Source of the DNA: Roseinatronobacter sp. S2
GTDB lineage: Bacteria > Pseudomonadota > Alphaproteobacteria > Rhodobacterales > Rhodobacteraceae
Assembly: GCF_029581395.1 (NCBI RefSeq)
Contig: NZ_CP121113.1
Coordinates: 372,001 to 436,000, forward strand
Length of the DNA stretch: 64,000 bases
Direction: 5' to 3'
The translations under genes were made by a program, and so were the position numbers. The notes under the pieces are model-generated. The model worked only from the letters and a program-made list of their open reading frames with translations, was not told the origin of the DNA and ran no database searches. Below are positions 29,771 to 38,262 of this stretch, one piece after another. How positions within the stretch are numbered: position 1 is the stretch's first letter; the number at the start of each line of letters is the position of its first letter.

Positions 29771-30031
29771 TCAGGGTTTGGTCAGCGCTTGTTCCAGCGC
29801 TTCGCGGATGAGGCGCTGATAGGGGATGCCACGGTCCTTGGCGCGCGCTTTCAGCGCCGCAATCAAGGGTTCAGGCAAGCGCATGGTCACGCGCGCGGAT
29901 TTTGGCAGGGTTTCGAAGCGCATCGGCTTGAACTGTGCGAAGTCCAAAGCAGACAGGTCTTGATCAAGGAAATCTTCGGCCTGCTCGTCAGTTGTCAGGA
30001 CGGGAACCGATGTTGGGGAAGATTTCGGCAT
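29771..30031 (-). CDS. brnA: BrnA-type antitoxin
   Basis: 86-residue antitoxin with an acidic N-terminal half (LTTDEQAEDFLDQDLSALDF) that should bind the toxin and a C-terminal ribbon-helix-helix domain (RVTMRLPEPLIAALKARAKDRGIPYQRLIREALEQAL) for operator binding. This is the standard BrnA layout. Downstream of brnT in the same leftward operon, with the reading frames overlapping by 44 bases, more than the usual few. In known systems the BrnA-BrnT complex represses its own promoter; a candidate operator was not firmly identified. Confidence 0.88.
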   Translation of the reverse strand: MPKSSPTSVPVLTTDEQAEDFLDQDLSALDFAQFKPMRFETLPKSARVTMRLPEPLIAALKARAKDRGIPYQRLIREALEQALTKP

Positions 30032-30290
30032 AGCGTGTGACCTCTCGGGCGTGCATGTAGCGGGCGCTGATGGGGCGGATTTTGCCGTCCCGCCAGCAAA
30101 AGGCTATGAAAGCCGGCCGGCCTTCGGGGGTAGGACCAAGTGCGATGAAACGCTGCTCGGCATTGGTCGAATGCTCCGGGTCAGGCGCAACATGAAGGCC
30201 CCCACGGAACATGATTTCGATCTGGGCGCGGGTCAGGCCGTGCTTTTCACATTTGGCACTGTTGCCGTGGTCCCAGTCGAAGGTGATCAT
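29988..30290 (-). CDS. brnT: BrnT-type toxin (RelE-fold ribonuclease)
   Basis: 100-residue toxin of the BrnT family, a RelE-like RNase that halts translation under stress. Family marks are the N-terminal FDWDHGNSAKCEKHGLT (usual FEWDxxKxxxNxxKHG), the FIALGPTPEGRP strand and ISARYMHAREVTRY at the C terminus (usual ISARxAxxxExxxY), which carries catalytic residues. The last 14 residues overlap the start of brnA. Together they are a compact toxin-antitoxin module inserted between lolA and the DUF3800/ettA genes. Confidence 0.9.
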   Translation of the reverse strand: MITFDWDHGNSAKCEKHGLTRAQIEIMFRGGLHVAPDPEHSTNAEQRFIALGPTPEGRPAFIAFCWRDGKIRPISARYMHAREVTRYAEIFPNIGSRPDN

Positions 30291-30334
30291 AATGTATGTA
30301 CAAATGTGCGGACAGTCAAGGATTTAGGGTGAAG

Positions 30335-31138
30335 CTATGTTGTCAGTAAATGATATTGCCGCTGCGGGTTGCGCAGCGCTTTCAAATGCAGCTTAACATC
30401 TTCTGGTAAACCAAGATCTTCAAGTTTATGAATCGGTTTAATCCCAAAAGGCATTATTTCTCCTTGCTTATTGCTCAGAATTATTGGCGCGAGTTCCTGA
30501 AGATAGCGCGGCTCTGGAAGGCAAAAGCGCTTTTCGTCTCTACAGACCATTGAGAAAAGTGCATTAGATGCGCAGTCTGCCAAGATGAAGCATCTATCAT
30601 CTTTCTTCTTTACAGCTATGATTGAGAAAGGGTTGAGTCCGCGCAATGAAGCAGCTCGATGGTCGAGTGGAGTCGTTTGAATGCGCTTAACAAAGGAAAT
30701 AAGTGAACTGTATTGCTGATCTCTAGCTTCTAGCCGAATACTAACAGATTCTCTAGAAATCCCGCAAACACTTAATGCATTCGAAACCCTCTCGAGTAGA
30801 TACTGTGATACCTTGTTGTAGTAATGTGTTGGCGTTGAACTTGCTTGTGGAAGGTATTCTAAGAGGGATAGCTTGTTTGAGATTACTCCGACCATTCCTA
30901 CAGGTAATTTAGCGATTGTTCTTGCTAGAAAAATTCTTTCATAGTGCGAAAGATTTTTCGAATGCTTTCCAGACTGTAAGAATGGCAGTCCTTGGAGAGC
31001 TGTTTCGATCTTCTCTCGGTTTTCCTCTCGAAAGAAGACAACCGACATGCAGAAATACTGCGTTGGTCCAAAAGATGGATCAGGCGCTACGTTCCGTAGA
31101 CCCGTATCGCCTGACTCATCAATGAGGACTGTATACAT
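30335..31138 (-). CDS. DUF3800 domain protein
   Basis: 267-residue protein starting MYTVLIDESGDTG, the DUF3800 N-terminal motif (D-E-S-G) of a predicted RNase H-like fold. A second conserved acidic site is seen as ILADCASNALF near the C terminus. Members occur often near mobile elements and defence genes, but the function is not established. Its base composition is clearly more A+T rich than its neighbours, pointing to recent transfer. GAGGTGA (part of the ettA stop) serves as its ribosome site, and it begins one base after the ettA stop, so it is probably translated from the ettA mRNA. Confidence 0.82.
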   Translation of the reverse strand: MYTVLIDESGDTGLRNVAPDPSFGPTQYFCMSVVFFREENREKIETALQGLPFLQSGKHSKNLSHYERIFLARTIAKLPVGMVGVISNKLSLLEYLPQASSTPTHYYNKVSQYLLERVSNALSVCGISRESVSIRLEARDQQYSSLISFVKRIQTTPLDHRAASLRGLNPFSIIAVKKKDDRCFILADCASNALFSMVCRDEKRFCLPEPRYLQELAPIILSNKQGEIMPFGIKPIHKLEDLGLPEDVKLHLKALRNPQRQYHLLTT

Positions 31139-31139
31139 T

Positions 31140-32795
31140 TCACCTCGTAAATTTCTTATACTTAACCCGCTTCGGCTCCAGCGCGTCAGGCCCCAACCGC
31201 CGTTTCTTGTCGTCTTCATAGGCTGCGAAATTGCCCTCGAACCATTCGACATGTGCCTCGCCCTCAAACGCTAGTATGTGCGTGCACAGCCGGTCAAGGA
31301 AGAAGCGGTCGTGGGAAATGACCACGGCGCAGCCTGCGAAATCTTCCAGCGCCGCTTCCAGAGCTTGCAGGGTTTCCACGTCCAGATCGTTGGTCGGTTC
31401 ATCCAGCAGCAGCACATTGCCGCCTGCGCGCAGCAGTTTGGCCATATGCACGCGGTTACGTTCACCCCCTGACAGCAGGCCCACTTTCTTTTGCTGGTCG
31501 CCCCCTTTGAAGTTGAACGCGCCCACATAGGCGCGGGAGTTCACCTCGGCATCGCCAAGCTGGATGATGTCCAGCCCGTCGCTGATTTCTTCCCACACGG
31601 TTTTCTTCGCATCCAGCGCATCGCGCGACTGATCCACATAGGACAGCTGCACCGTGTCGCCGAATTCGATGCTGCCCTCATCTGGCTGTTCCTGTCCGGT
31701 CAGCATGCGAAACAGCGTAGATTTGCCCGCGCCGTTGGGACCGATCACGCCGACAATACCGCCCGGTGGCAGCGCGAAGGACAGGTCTTCGATCAGCAGG
31801 CGGTCGCCATAGCCCTTTTTCAGGTTCTCGATCTCGATCACCTTGCCGCCAAGGCGTGGACCATTGGGAATGATGATCTGTGCGCGACCGATCTTTTCAC
31901 GCTCGGACTGGCCTGCCTTTTCTTCATAGGCGGCAATCCGTGCCTTGGATTTGGTTTGCCGTGCTTTCGCGCCTGCCCTGATCCATTCCAGCTCGCGTTC
32001 CAGCGATTTCTGGCGCGCCTTGTCCTCGCGGGATTCCTGGCTCAGGCGTTTGGCTTTTTGTTCCAGCCATGCGGAATAATTCCCTTCATAGGGAATGCCG
32101 CGCCCGCGGTCGAGTTCCAGAATCCAGCCGGTGATGTCATCCAGAAAGTAGCGGTCATGGGTGACAATCAGGATGGTGCCCTTGTATTCGATCAGGTGCT
32201 TTTGCAGCCATGCGATGGTTTCGGCGTCCAAATGGTTGGTCGGTTCGTCCAGCAGCAGCATGTCGGGCGCTTCCAGCAGCAGCTTGCACAGCGCCACGCG
32301 GCGCTTTTCACCACCTGACAGGGTGTCGACCGATGCCGTGTCGGGCGGGCAGCGCAGCGCTTCCATGGCGACATCGATCTGGCTGTCCAGATCCCACAGG
32401 TTTTCCGCGTCGATCTGGTCTTGTAGCGCGGCCATTTCATCGGCGGTCTCGTCAGAATAGTTCATGGCCAGTTCGTTATAGCGGTCCAGCTTGGCCTGTT
32501 TTTCGGCCACGCCCAGCATGACATTGCCGCGCACGTCCAGTGTGGCGTCCAGGTCGGGTTCCTGCGGCAGGTAACCCACTTTGGCCCCTTTTGCGGCCCA
32601 GGCCTCGCCGGTGAAATCCTTGTCGATGCCCGCCATGATGCGCAGCAGCGTGGATTTCCCCGCGCCATTGACACCCACAACCCCGATTTTCACGCCCGGA
32701 AGAAAGGACAGCCGAACGTTTTCAAAGCATTTCTTGCCGCCGGGATAGGTTTTGGACACACCATCCATGTGGTAGACATATTGATAGGACGCCAT
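31140..32795 (-). CDS. ettA: ABC-F translational throttle protein EttA
   Basis: Soluble ABC-F ATPase that binds the ribosomal E site and gates entry into elongation. The start at 32795 (MASYQYVYHMDGVSKTYPGG) gives 551 residues, close to EttA. Two ABC domains are evident: GVNGAGKST, LSGGEKRRV and LLLDEPTNHLD, then GPNGAGKST, LSGGERNRV and LLLDEPTNDLD. They are joined by a charged P-site tRNA interaction linker (SQESREDKARQKSLERELEW). The frame continues upstream to 32921 without similarity. Its stop lies one base from the DUF3800 start. Confidence 0.94.
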   Translation of the reverse strand: MASYQYVYHMDGVSKTYPGGKKCFENVRLSFLPGVKIGVVGVNGAGKSTLLRIMAGIDKDFTGEAWAAKGAKVGYLPQEPDLDATLDVRGNVMLGVAEKQAKLDRYNELAMNYSDETADEMAALQDQIDAENLWDLDSQIDVAMEALRCPPDTASVDTLSGGEKRRVALCKLLLEAPDMLLLDEPTNHLDAETIAWLQKHLIEYKGTILIVTHDRYFLDDITGWILELDRGRGIPYEGNYSAWLEQKAKRLSQESREDKARQKSLERELEWIRAGAKARQTKSKARIAAYEEKAGQSEREKIGRAQIIIPNGPRLGGKVIEIENLKKGYGDRLLIEDLSFALPPGGIVGVIGPNGAGKSTLFRMLTGQEQPDEGSIEFGDTVQLSYVDQSRDALDAKKTVWEEISDGLDIIQLGDAEVNSRAYVGAFNFKGGDQQKKVGLLSGGERNRVHMAKLLRAGGNVLLLDEPTNDLDVETLQALEAALEDFAGCAVVISHDRFFLDRLCTHILAFEGEAHVEWFEGNFAAYEDDKKRRLGPDALEPKRVKYKKFTR

Positions 32796-32884
32796 GTGCT
32801 TTCCTTCGTGTGAGATGGGGGCTTTGCCTTCCCTAGCGCAAGGACGGGCCGTGCTGCAAGCGGGACAGGGCGGAAATGGAAAAA

Positions 32885-32905
32885 CCCCCGCGGCGTGCGC
32901 GGGGG
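32885..32905 (-). terminator. Intrinsic terminator of secB
   Basis: CCCCCGCG (32885-32892) and CGCGGGGG (32898-32905) form a perfect 8-bp GC stem with a 5-base loop. On the minus strand the stem is followed by TTTTT, so it should end leftward transcription from secB, 25-45 bases after its stop and before ettA. Confidence 0.85.
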
Positions 32906-32929
32906 TATATCTTGGGGGCAAGCGGTGCC

Positions 32930-33439
32930 TTAGTTGGCGACCGGAGCTTCGCCCTGCTGGGCGCGCAAAGCGGCCTGACGCTGGATTTCCTGTTTATACA
33001 GGGCCAGAAAATCGACCGTGTCCAGATTCAGCGGCGGGAAGCCGCCATCGCGCGTGACATCGGAAATGATGCGGCGTGCGAAGGGGAAAATCATGCGCGG
33101 GCATTCGATCAGCAAAAACGGGTGCAGCTGTTCGGCGGGCACGTTTTCAATCAGGAAAACACCGACATAGTCCAGTTCCACGATGAACAGCGCCTGATCA
33201 TCTTCCTTGTTCTTGGATGTGATCTTGAACTTGGTGGCGACTTCATACTGGTTTTCCACGTCGCGCTTGTTCGCATCAAGGCTGACCTGCACCTGAATGT
33301 CGGGCTGGACATTGCTGCCTTGCAGTTTCTTCTGCGCGGCGACATTTTCAAACGACAGGTCACGCACGAATTGCGCCATAACGCGCATGTTCACTTTCGG
33401 GGTTTCGGCTGGCTGTGCGCCGTTGGTTTCTTCTGCCAT
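32930..33439 (-). CDS. secB: Protein-export chaperone SecB
   Basis: Tetrameric chaperone that keeps preproteins unfolded and hands them to SecA. The 169-residue protein has the family segments RVMAQFVRDLSFENV, LDANKRDVENQYEVATKF and LLIECPRMIFPFARRIISDVTRDGGFPPL, the last being the most diagnostic. The C-terminal tail is Ala/Gln rich. It is followed by a strong terminator. fxsA lies 67 bases upstream on the same strand. Confidence 0.96.
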   Translation of the reverse strand: MAEETNGAQPAETPKVNMRVMAQFVRDLSFENVAAQKKLQGSNVQPDIQVQVSLDANKRDVENQYEVATKFKITSKNKEDDQALFIVELDYVGVFLIENVPAEQLHPFLLIECPRMIFPFARRIISDVTRDGGFPPLNLDTVDFLALYKQEIQRQAALRAQQGEAPVAN

Positions 33440-33506
33440 GTTTACCGGGCTCCTATTGATGGACAGTTATTCTTCGGCGCGCTTGTAGCAGGGGGGCGCG
33501 GGTGGC

Positions 33507-33962
33507 TCAATCCCGCTTTTGGTTTGGCGGCAGGTGGTGTGTGTTTTGCTGCGGATCCGGCTGGCGGACATAGTCGCCGTCAATGACATCATCGCGCGCA
33601 GGCCGAGTATGTGCGGCGCTTGCCCGAAGAACCAGACGCGACAGAATCAAGGCGCGCACAGGCGGCAGCAGCAGCAACAGCCCAAGGCCATCTGTGAAAA
33701 ACCCCGGCAGCAGCACCAGCAACGCGCCGATCATGCGCAGGGCCGAATGCGCCATGGGGCTTGCGGGGCTTGCATCGCGCGCAAGGGCCGCGCGGACGCT
33801 TTCGGCATTGCGGTAGGGTTCCAGGCGCATCAGCACCAGACCCAGCGCGCCGCTCAGGAAAACCCAAGCCAGCGTTCCGATGACGCCTATTTCGCTTCCA
33901 AATTGAACGAAAAGTGCGATTTCAACGACCGGAATGGCCAGTATGGCTAACAGAATCCACAT
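33507..33962 (-). CDS. fxsA: FxsA-family membrane protein
   Basis: 151-residue FxsA-like inner-membrane protein, known in E. coli for suppressing F exclusion of phage T7; its cellular role is unclear. The start at 33962 (MWILLAILAIPVVEIALFVQFG) follows AGAGG and opens with the family's first transmembrane helix. Two or three more helices follow (GVIGTLAWVFLSGALGLVLM, MIGALLVLLPGFFTDGLGLLLLLPPVR), the last matching the PGFxTDxxGxLLLLPP signature. The longer frame to 34184 crosses the divergent Tim44 promoter and is not supported. The cytoplasmic C terminus is polar. Confidence 0.9.
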   Translation of the reverse strand: MWILLAILAIPVVEIALFVQFGSEIGVIGTLAWVFLSGALGLVLMRLEPYRNAESVRAALARDASPASPMAHSALRMIGALLVLLPGFFTDGLGLLLLLPPVRALILSRLVLRASAAHTRPARDDVIDGDYVRQPDPQQNTHHLPPNQKRD

Positions 33963-34070
33963 CTTTCGGCCTCTCGTCTGAAATGATGTTACTTTGGAAG
34001 GTAGACTTGACCGTCTTCGCGCCTTACATAAGCATTTGAACCGCCATACCAACCCCTGGCCGAGGTAACA

Positions 34071-34739
34071 ATGGAACCCGCCGTGATCCAGCTTCTTATT
34101 CTTGCAGGCATTGCTGTCTTTCTTATTCTGCGTTTGCGCGCTGTTCTTGGAACACGCGACGGATTTGAGTCCAAACCCGTTCAACGCGGTGACGGCACGT
34201 CGGAACCGCTGTCAAAACCACGATTTGAGGTGATTGACGGTGGCCCTGATACCGATATTACCGACCATGTGCCCGAAGGGTCCGACATGGCGAAAGTGCT
34301 TGCGCGGATGAAGGCGGTTGATCCTGATTTCAGTGTGGGCGATTTCCTTCAGGGTGCCCGTGGCGCGTATGAAATGATTCTGATGGCGTTTGAATCCTCG
34401 GATATGGATTCAATCCTGCCGTTCCTGTCGCGTGATGTGTTCAACAGTTTTGACGAAGTTGTGCAGTTGCGTGAACAGCAGGGCGTGCGGGTGGATGCCT
34501 CTTTCGTGGGGCTGCGCGAACTGGACCTTGTGGGCGCCACGTTTGACGAGGACACCAACGAGGGCGAGATCACCATCAAGTTCCTGGGTGAACTGACATC
34601 TGTGGTCCGCAAAGTTGACAGCGGCGAGATTGTCGAAGGTGACCCGAATGAGATCAAGCGCCAGCGCGATGTTTGGACATTTGCCCGCGATTTGACGGCT
34701 GACAGCCCGAACTGGAAACTGGTCGCCACCGGCGAGTGA
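34071..34739 (+). CDS. Tim44-like domain membrane protein (TimA)
   Basis: 222-residue protein with one N-terminal transmembrane segment (IQLLILAGIAVFLILRLRAVLG), a disordered stretch, then a Tim44-like domain from about residue 85 (FSVGDFLQGARGAYEMILMAFESSDMDSI) with the typical strand pattern ending in VWTFARDL...WKLVATGE. Alphaproteobacterial homologues are called TimA and are related to the mitochondrial import component Tim44; their bacterial role is poorly defined. It lies divergently from fxsA and 17 bases before smr. The membrane-bound lytic transglycosylase often found between these genes was not seen. Confidence 0.88.
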   Translation: MEPAVIQLLILAGIAVFLILRLRAVLGTRDGFESKPVQRGDGTSEPLSKPRFEVIDGGPDTDITDHVPEGSDMAKVLARMKAVDPDFSVGDFLQGARGAYEMILMAFESSDMDSILPFLSRDVFNSFDEVVQLREQQGVRVDASFVGLRELDLVGATFDEDTNEGEITIKFLGELTSVVRKVDSGEIVEGDPNEIKRQRDVWTFARDLTADSPNWKLVATGE

Positions 34740-34755
34740 CATTCGGAGGCAGGGG

Positions 34756-35373
34756 ATGACCCGCAAATCCCGCAGGTTGCATCCCGACGATCTTGAACTT
34801 TGGGGCCGCGTCGCGAAAAGCGCGCGGCCTTTGAAGTCCGATCTGGCAAAAGCGTTCGAGATGCCGGATGTGGCCCAACAGGTGTTCACACCCGAGCCCG
34901 AAAAAAAGCCAAAAAAAGCGCCGCGTCATCAGGGTGGGACCATTCTGCGGCCCACGCCCCCCGGTGCGGCTGTTATGCACGACCTTTTGCCGCCGATATC
35001 GGATGCGTTGGCGGGCGCGGCTGTCAGTATGGACAAGCGCAAATTCCAGCGCATGACCAAGGGCAAGTTGCAGCCCGAAGCGCGGATCGACCTGCATGGC
35101 ATGACACTGGCGCAGGCGCATGCGGCGCTGAACGGGTTTATCCTGCGTGCCCAGTCGCAGGGGTTGCGGTTGGTGCTGGTGATCACCGGCAAGGGAAAGA
35201 CTGTTGCCGATGACGGCCCGATCCCGCGCAGACGCGGGGCGTTGAAACATGATGTGCCGCAATGGTTGCGCATGGCACCACTGGCAGGCGCGGTGCAGGA
35301 GTTGCGCGAGGCGCATCTGCGCCATGGCGGCAGTGGCGCGTATTATGTGTATTTGCGCAAGGCGCGGCCGTGA
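34756..35373 (+). CDS. Smr-domain protein
   Basis: 205-residue protein with a basic N-terminal region and a C-terminal Smr (small MutS-related) domain: [18 protein letters not shown] near residue 115, the VLVITGKGK strand, and [12 protein letters not shown] at the end. Smr domains are predicted or shown nucleases acting on DNA or RNA; in some organisms they cut ribosome-associated mRNA. The position after the Tim44-like gene is conserved in the group. The stop is followed by about 100 bases before tgt with no clear structure. Confidence 0.86.
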   Translation: MTRKSRRLHPDDLELWGRVAKSARPLKSDLAKAFEMPDVAQQVFTPEPEKKPKKAPRHQGGTILRPTPPGAAVMHDLLPPISDALAGAAVSMDKRKFQRMTKGKLQPEARIDLHGMTLAQAHAALNGFILRAQSQGLRLVLVITGKGKTVADDGPIPRRRGALKHDVPQWLRMAPLAGAVQELREAHLRHGGSGAYYVYLRKARP

Positions 35374-35476
35374 TGTCGGATTTGAGTATTTTTTGCAAGA
35401 TGAAGGGGCAGGGCGGCCCCTTGGCAAGTGGCCGGATTTGCGGCAAAGGAGCATGTCCGAGCAAGAGGCCAGACAG

Positions 35477-36601
35477 ATGACATTCCGTTTCGATATATCC
35501 GCGCGCGATGGCCGCGCCCGCAGCGGCACCATTCATACGCCACGCGGCGACATTCGCACGCCTGCCTTCATGCCGGTGGGCACGGCCGCAACCGTCAAGG
35601 CGATGATGCCCGAGTCGGTGCGCGAAACGGGTGCGGATATTTTGCTTGGCAACACATATCACCTGATGCTGCGCCCGACGGCGGAACGCATTGCGGCCCT
35701 GGGCGGTTTGCACAAGTTCATGAACTGGAACCGGCCCATATTGACGGATTCGGGCGGGTTTCAGGTTATGTCGCTGGCCAGCCTGCGCAAGATGTCCGAA
35801 GAAGGCGTGCGCTTTGCCAGTCATATTGACGGGTCGCGCCACATGCTTAGCCCCGAACGCTCGATGGAAATCCAGCGCTTGCTGGGGTCTGACATTGTGA
35901 TGTCATTTGATGAATGCACCCCCTTTCCAGCGGATGAGAAGGTGGCGCGCGCGTCCATGGAATTGTCCATGCGCTGGGCGGCGCGGTCGCGCGCGGCGTT
36001 TGGTGACAGGCCGGGATACGCGCTGTTTGGTATTCAGCAAGGGTCGGTTTACCGCGACCAGCGCGCTGAAAGCGCCGATAAACTGCGCGAGATCGGATTT
36101 GACGGCTACGCCATTGGCGGGCTGGCTGTGGGCGAGGGGCAGGAGGTGATGTTTGAGGTGCTGGATTATGCCCCCCCACAACTGCCGGATGACAAGCCGC
36201 GCTACCTGATGGGGGTGGGCAAGCCGGATGATATTGTGGGCGCGGTCCAGCGCGGTGTCGATATGTTCGACTGCGTTCTGCCATCGCGTTCGGGGCGCAC
36301 GGGGCAGGGGTGGACCGCGCGCGGGCCTGTGAACCTGCGCAATGCGCGACACCGCGATGACCCCCGCCCGCTGGAAGAGGGCTGCACCTGTCCCGCCTGC
36401 CGCAACTACAGCCGTGCCTATTTGCATCATGTCATCAAGGCCGATGAAATCATCGGGTCGATGCTGCTGACATGGCATAATCTGGCCTATTACCAGCGGT
36501 TGATGCAGGGGCTGCGGGAGGCTATTGTGCAAGGCAGCCTTGACAGGTTCGCTGCTTCCTTCCATGCGAGGCGTGCCGAGGGTGATATAGACCCCATCTG
36601 A
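35477..36601 (+). CDS. tgt: Queuine tRNA-ribosyltransferase
   Basis: Exchanges guanine-34 for the queuosine precursor preQ1 in Asp, Asn, His and Tyr tRNAs. The start at 35477 ([17 protein letters not shown]) with GAGG about nine bases upstream gives 374 residues, the E. coli length; ATG 35453 is possible but its AGGAG is only one to two bases away. [10 protein letters not shown] (Asp near residue 91) is substrate-binding, IGGLAVGEG is typical, and the zinc site [16 protein letters not shown] lies near residue 305. A tRNA-Asp gene, one of its substrates, lies 1.5 kb downstream. Confidence 0.95.
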   Translation: MTFRFDISARDGRARSGTIHTPRGDIRTPAFMPVGTAATVKAMMPESVRETGADILLGNTYHLMLRPTAERIAALGGLHKFMNWNRPILTDSGGFQVMSLASLRKMSEEGVRFASHIDGSRHMLSPERSMEIQRLLGSDIVMSFDECTPFPADEKVARASMELSMRWAARSRAAFGDRPGYALFGIQQGSVYRDQRAESADKLREIGFDGYAIGGLAVGEGQEVMFEVLDYAPPQLPDDKPRYLMGVGKPDDIVGAVQRGVDMFDCVLPSRSGRTGQGWTARGPVNLRNARHRDDPRPLEEGCTCPACRNYSRAYLHHVIKADEIIGSMLLTWHNLAYYQRLMQGLREAIVQGSLDRFAASFHARRAEGDIDPI

Positions 36602-36617
36602 TTTACAGGAGGGCCGA

Positions 36618-37316
36618 ATGGCCGCTGACATGCTTTCGACCGTGGTAAAGCCGATTCACAAGGAGGGATACAAGTTCATCCCCGTATTTGCGGCGGTCAC
36701 GCTGGTTTTGTTCCTGATCTGGCAGCCGCTGGGATGGGTTGGTGTCGGCCTGACGGTCTGGTGCTACTATTTCTTCCGTGACCCTGACCGACAGACCCCT
36801 GTGCGCGAAGGGCTGCTGGTCAGCCCTGCCGACGGGGTGATCTCGCTGATCGAACCCGCAGTGCCCCCGGCCGAGCTGGAAATGGGCGACCAACCCCTGA
36901 CGCGCGTTTCGGTGTTCATGAATGTGTTTGACTGCCATGTGAACCGCGCGCCCATCGCAGGGCGGGTGGCCAAGATTGCCTACCGGCCCGGCAAATTCCT
37001 GAATGCGTCACTGGACAAGGCATCGGTTGATAACGAGCGCAATTCCATGGCACTGGAAATGGCGGACGGGCGCAAGATTGCCGTGGTCCAGATTGCCGGA
37101 TTGGTGGCGCGGCGCATTCTGTGCGAAGTTGAAGAAGGCCAGATGCTGGACACGGGCACCCGTTTCGGGATGATTCGGTTCGGATCGCGCGTTGATGTGT
37201 ATTTGCCCGACGGGGTGGAGCCGCTGGTTGCCCTTGGCCAGACAATGGTTTCCGCCGAAACAGTGATTGCCGACCTAAGCAGCACCGAGCCGCGCCGCAT
37301 GGCCGCGATACGCTGA
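36618..37316 (+). CDS. psd: Phosphatidylserine decarboxylase proenzyme
   Basis: Converts phosphatidylserine to phosphatidylethanolamine. The 232-residue short form (archaeal/proteobacterial type) is autocleaved at a glycine-serine bond; here [11 protein letters not shown] near residue 194 holds that Gly-Ser, so Ser becomes the pyruvoyl group. An N-terminal transmembrane stretch ([16 protein letters not shown]) is followed by [12 protein letters not shown] and SPADGVIS. pssA begins one base after the stop, so the two consecutive enzymes of phosphatidylethanolamine synthesis form an operon. Confidence 0.95.
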   Translation: MAADMLSTVVKPIHKEGYKFIPVFAAVTLVLFLIWQPLGWVGVGLTVWCYYFFRDPDRQTPVREGLLVSPADGVISLIEPAVPPAELEMGDQPLTRVSVFMNVFDCHVNRAPIAGRVAKIAYRPGKFLNASLDKASVDNERNSMALEMADGRKIAVVQIAGLVARRILCEVEEGQMLDTGTRFGMIRFGSRVDVYLPDGVEPLVALGQTMVSAETVIADLSSTEPRRMAAIR

Positions 37317-37317
37317 C

Positions 37318-38058
37318 ATGACACCGCGCCGCGATACCCTGTCATTCGTGCAGCTTGTGCCCAATCTTGTGACCATCATGGGCATGTGTGCGGGCTTAAG
37401 TGCCATTCGCTACACGTTTGATGGCCGGTTTGAACTGGCCGCAGCGCTTATCATTCTGGCGGCCATACTGGATGGCATGGACGGGCTGCTGGCCCGCAAG
37501 CTGAATGCGGCCACGTCCTTTGGTGCGGAACTGGACAGCTTTTCTGATTTTGTAAGTTTTGGTGTGGCCCCCGGTGTTTTGGTGTTTGGCTATGCACTGA
37601 CAGGGCCGATGGCGGGTTTCGGCTGGGTATTCGTGCTGGTTTTTGCGGTGTGTGCCTGTCTGCGGCTGGCGCGGTTCAATATCAGCCGCACCGCGCCCGA
37701 AGATGCAGGCCACCGCCATTTTGTGGGCGTGCCTGCACCGGCAGGCGCAATGCTGGGGTTGTTGCCGGTCTATGCGGGGCTTGCCGGCCTTGTCGACCCG
37801 TCACGGTTTCCGGTGCTGACAGCATTCTATCTGGCGGTTGTGGGTTTGTTGATGGTGTCGCGCCTGCCAACACCGTCGCTGAAGGGGATCAGGATCAAAC
37901 GCGAATACGCAATATGGGTGCTGGTCGGCATGAGCGTTTTCGTGGGCCTGTTGTTCTTGCGGACATGGATCACGCTGGTTGTAACGGATTTGATTTATCT
38001 GGGCGTTCTGGGCACTTTGGCAATGCGGCATTTGCGGAAACAAAAAGGCACCAGTTAG
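37318..38058 (+). CDS. pssA: CDP-diacylglycerol-serine O-phosphatidyltransferase
   Basis: Makes phosphatidylserine from CDP-diacylglycerol and serine. The 246-residue integral membrane protein has about seven hydrophobic segments and the CDP-alcohol phosphotransferase motif DGMDGLLARKLNAATSFGAE followed by LDSFSD (residues about 58-82), with the metal-binding aspartates in place. Directly downstream of psd, one base apart, which decides serine rather than glycerol phosphate as acceptor. The operon ends about 65 bases before tRNA-Asp. Confidence 0.94.
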   Translation: MTPRRDTLSFVQLVPNLVTIMGMCAGLSAIRYTFDGRFELAAALIILAAILDGMDGLLARKLNAATSFGAELDSFSDFVSFGVAPGVLVFGYALTGPMAGFGWVFVLVFAVCACLRLARFNISRTAPEDAGHRHFVGVPAPAGAMLGLLPVYAGLAGLVDPSRFPVLTAFYLAVVGLLMVSRLPTPSLKGIRIKREYAIWVLVGMSVFVGLLFLRTWITLVVTDLIYLGVLGTLAMRHLRKQKGTS

Positions 38059-38082
38059 CGGGCGTTTTTTACCGATACCTGC

Positions 38083-38110
38083 TTGACGCGGGCAGACGCT
38101 TCGCATAATT
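38083..38110 (+). promoter_or_regulatory. Probable sigma70 promoter of tRNA-Asp
   Basis: TTGACG at 38083-38088 and CATAATT at 38104-38110 resemble -35 and -10 elements with 15-16 bases between them. They lie just upstream of tRNA-Asp (start 38123), so transcription would begin a few bases before the tRNA. Confidence 0.55.
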
Positions 38111-38122
38111 GGACGCCATAGC

Positions 38123-38199
38123 GCGGTTGTAGCTCAGTTGGTTAGAGTACCGGCCTGTCACGCCGGGGGTCGCGGGTTCGAGCCCCGTCAACCGCGCCA
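38123..38199 (+). tRNA. tRNA-Asp (GTC)
   Basis: 77 bases form a full cloverleaf: 7-bp acceptor stem (GCGGTTG with CAACCGC), D stem GCTC/GAGT, anticodon stem CCGGC/GCCGG around loop CTGTCAC with anticodon GTC, T stem GCGGG/CCCGT with loop TTCGAGC, discriminator G and encoded CCA. G at position 73 and the GTC anticodon are the identity elements of tRNA-Asp. An intrinsic terminator follows within 5 bases. Confidence 0.98.
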
Positions 38200-38201
38200 T
38201 T

Positions 38202-38234
38202 AAAAAACTCCTGCCTTTCGGGCGGGAGTTTTTT
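38202..38234. terminator. Bidirectional intrinsic terminator after tRNA-Asp
   Basis: ACTCCTGCC (38207-38215) and GGCGGGAGT (38221-38229) form a 9-bp stem with one G-U pair and a 5-base loop, flanked by A6 on the left and T6 on the right. It serves rightward transcription from tRNA-Asp and, read on the other strand, leftward transcription of the kdgK-like gene ending at 38263. Confidence 0.9.
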
Positions 38235-38262
38235 GTTTTCGCCGTTTAGCGAGCATTCAGCA

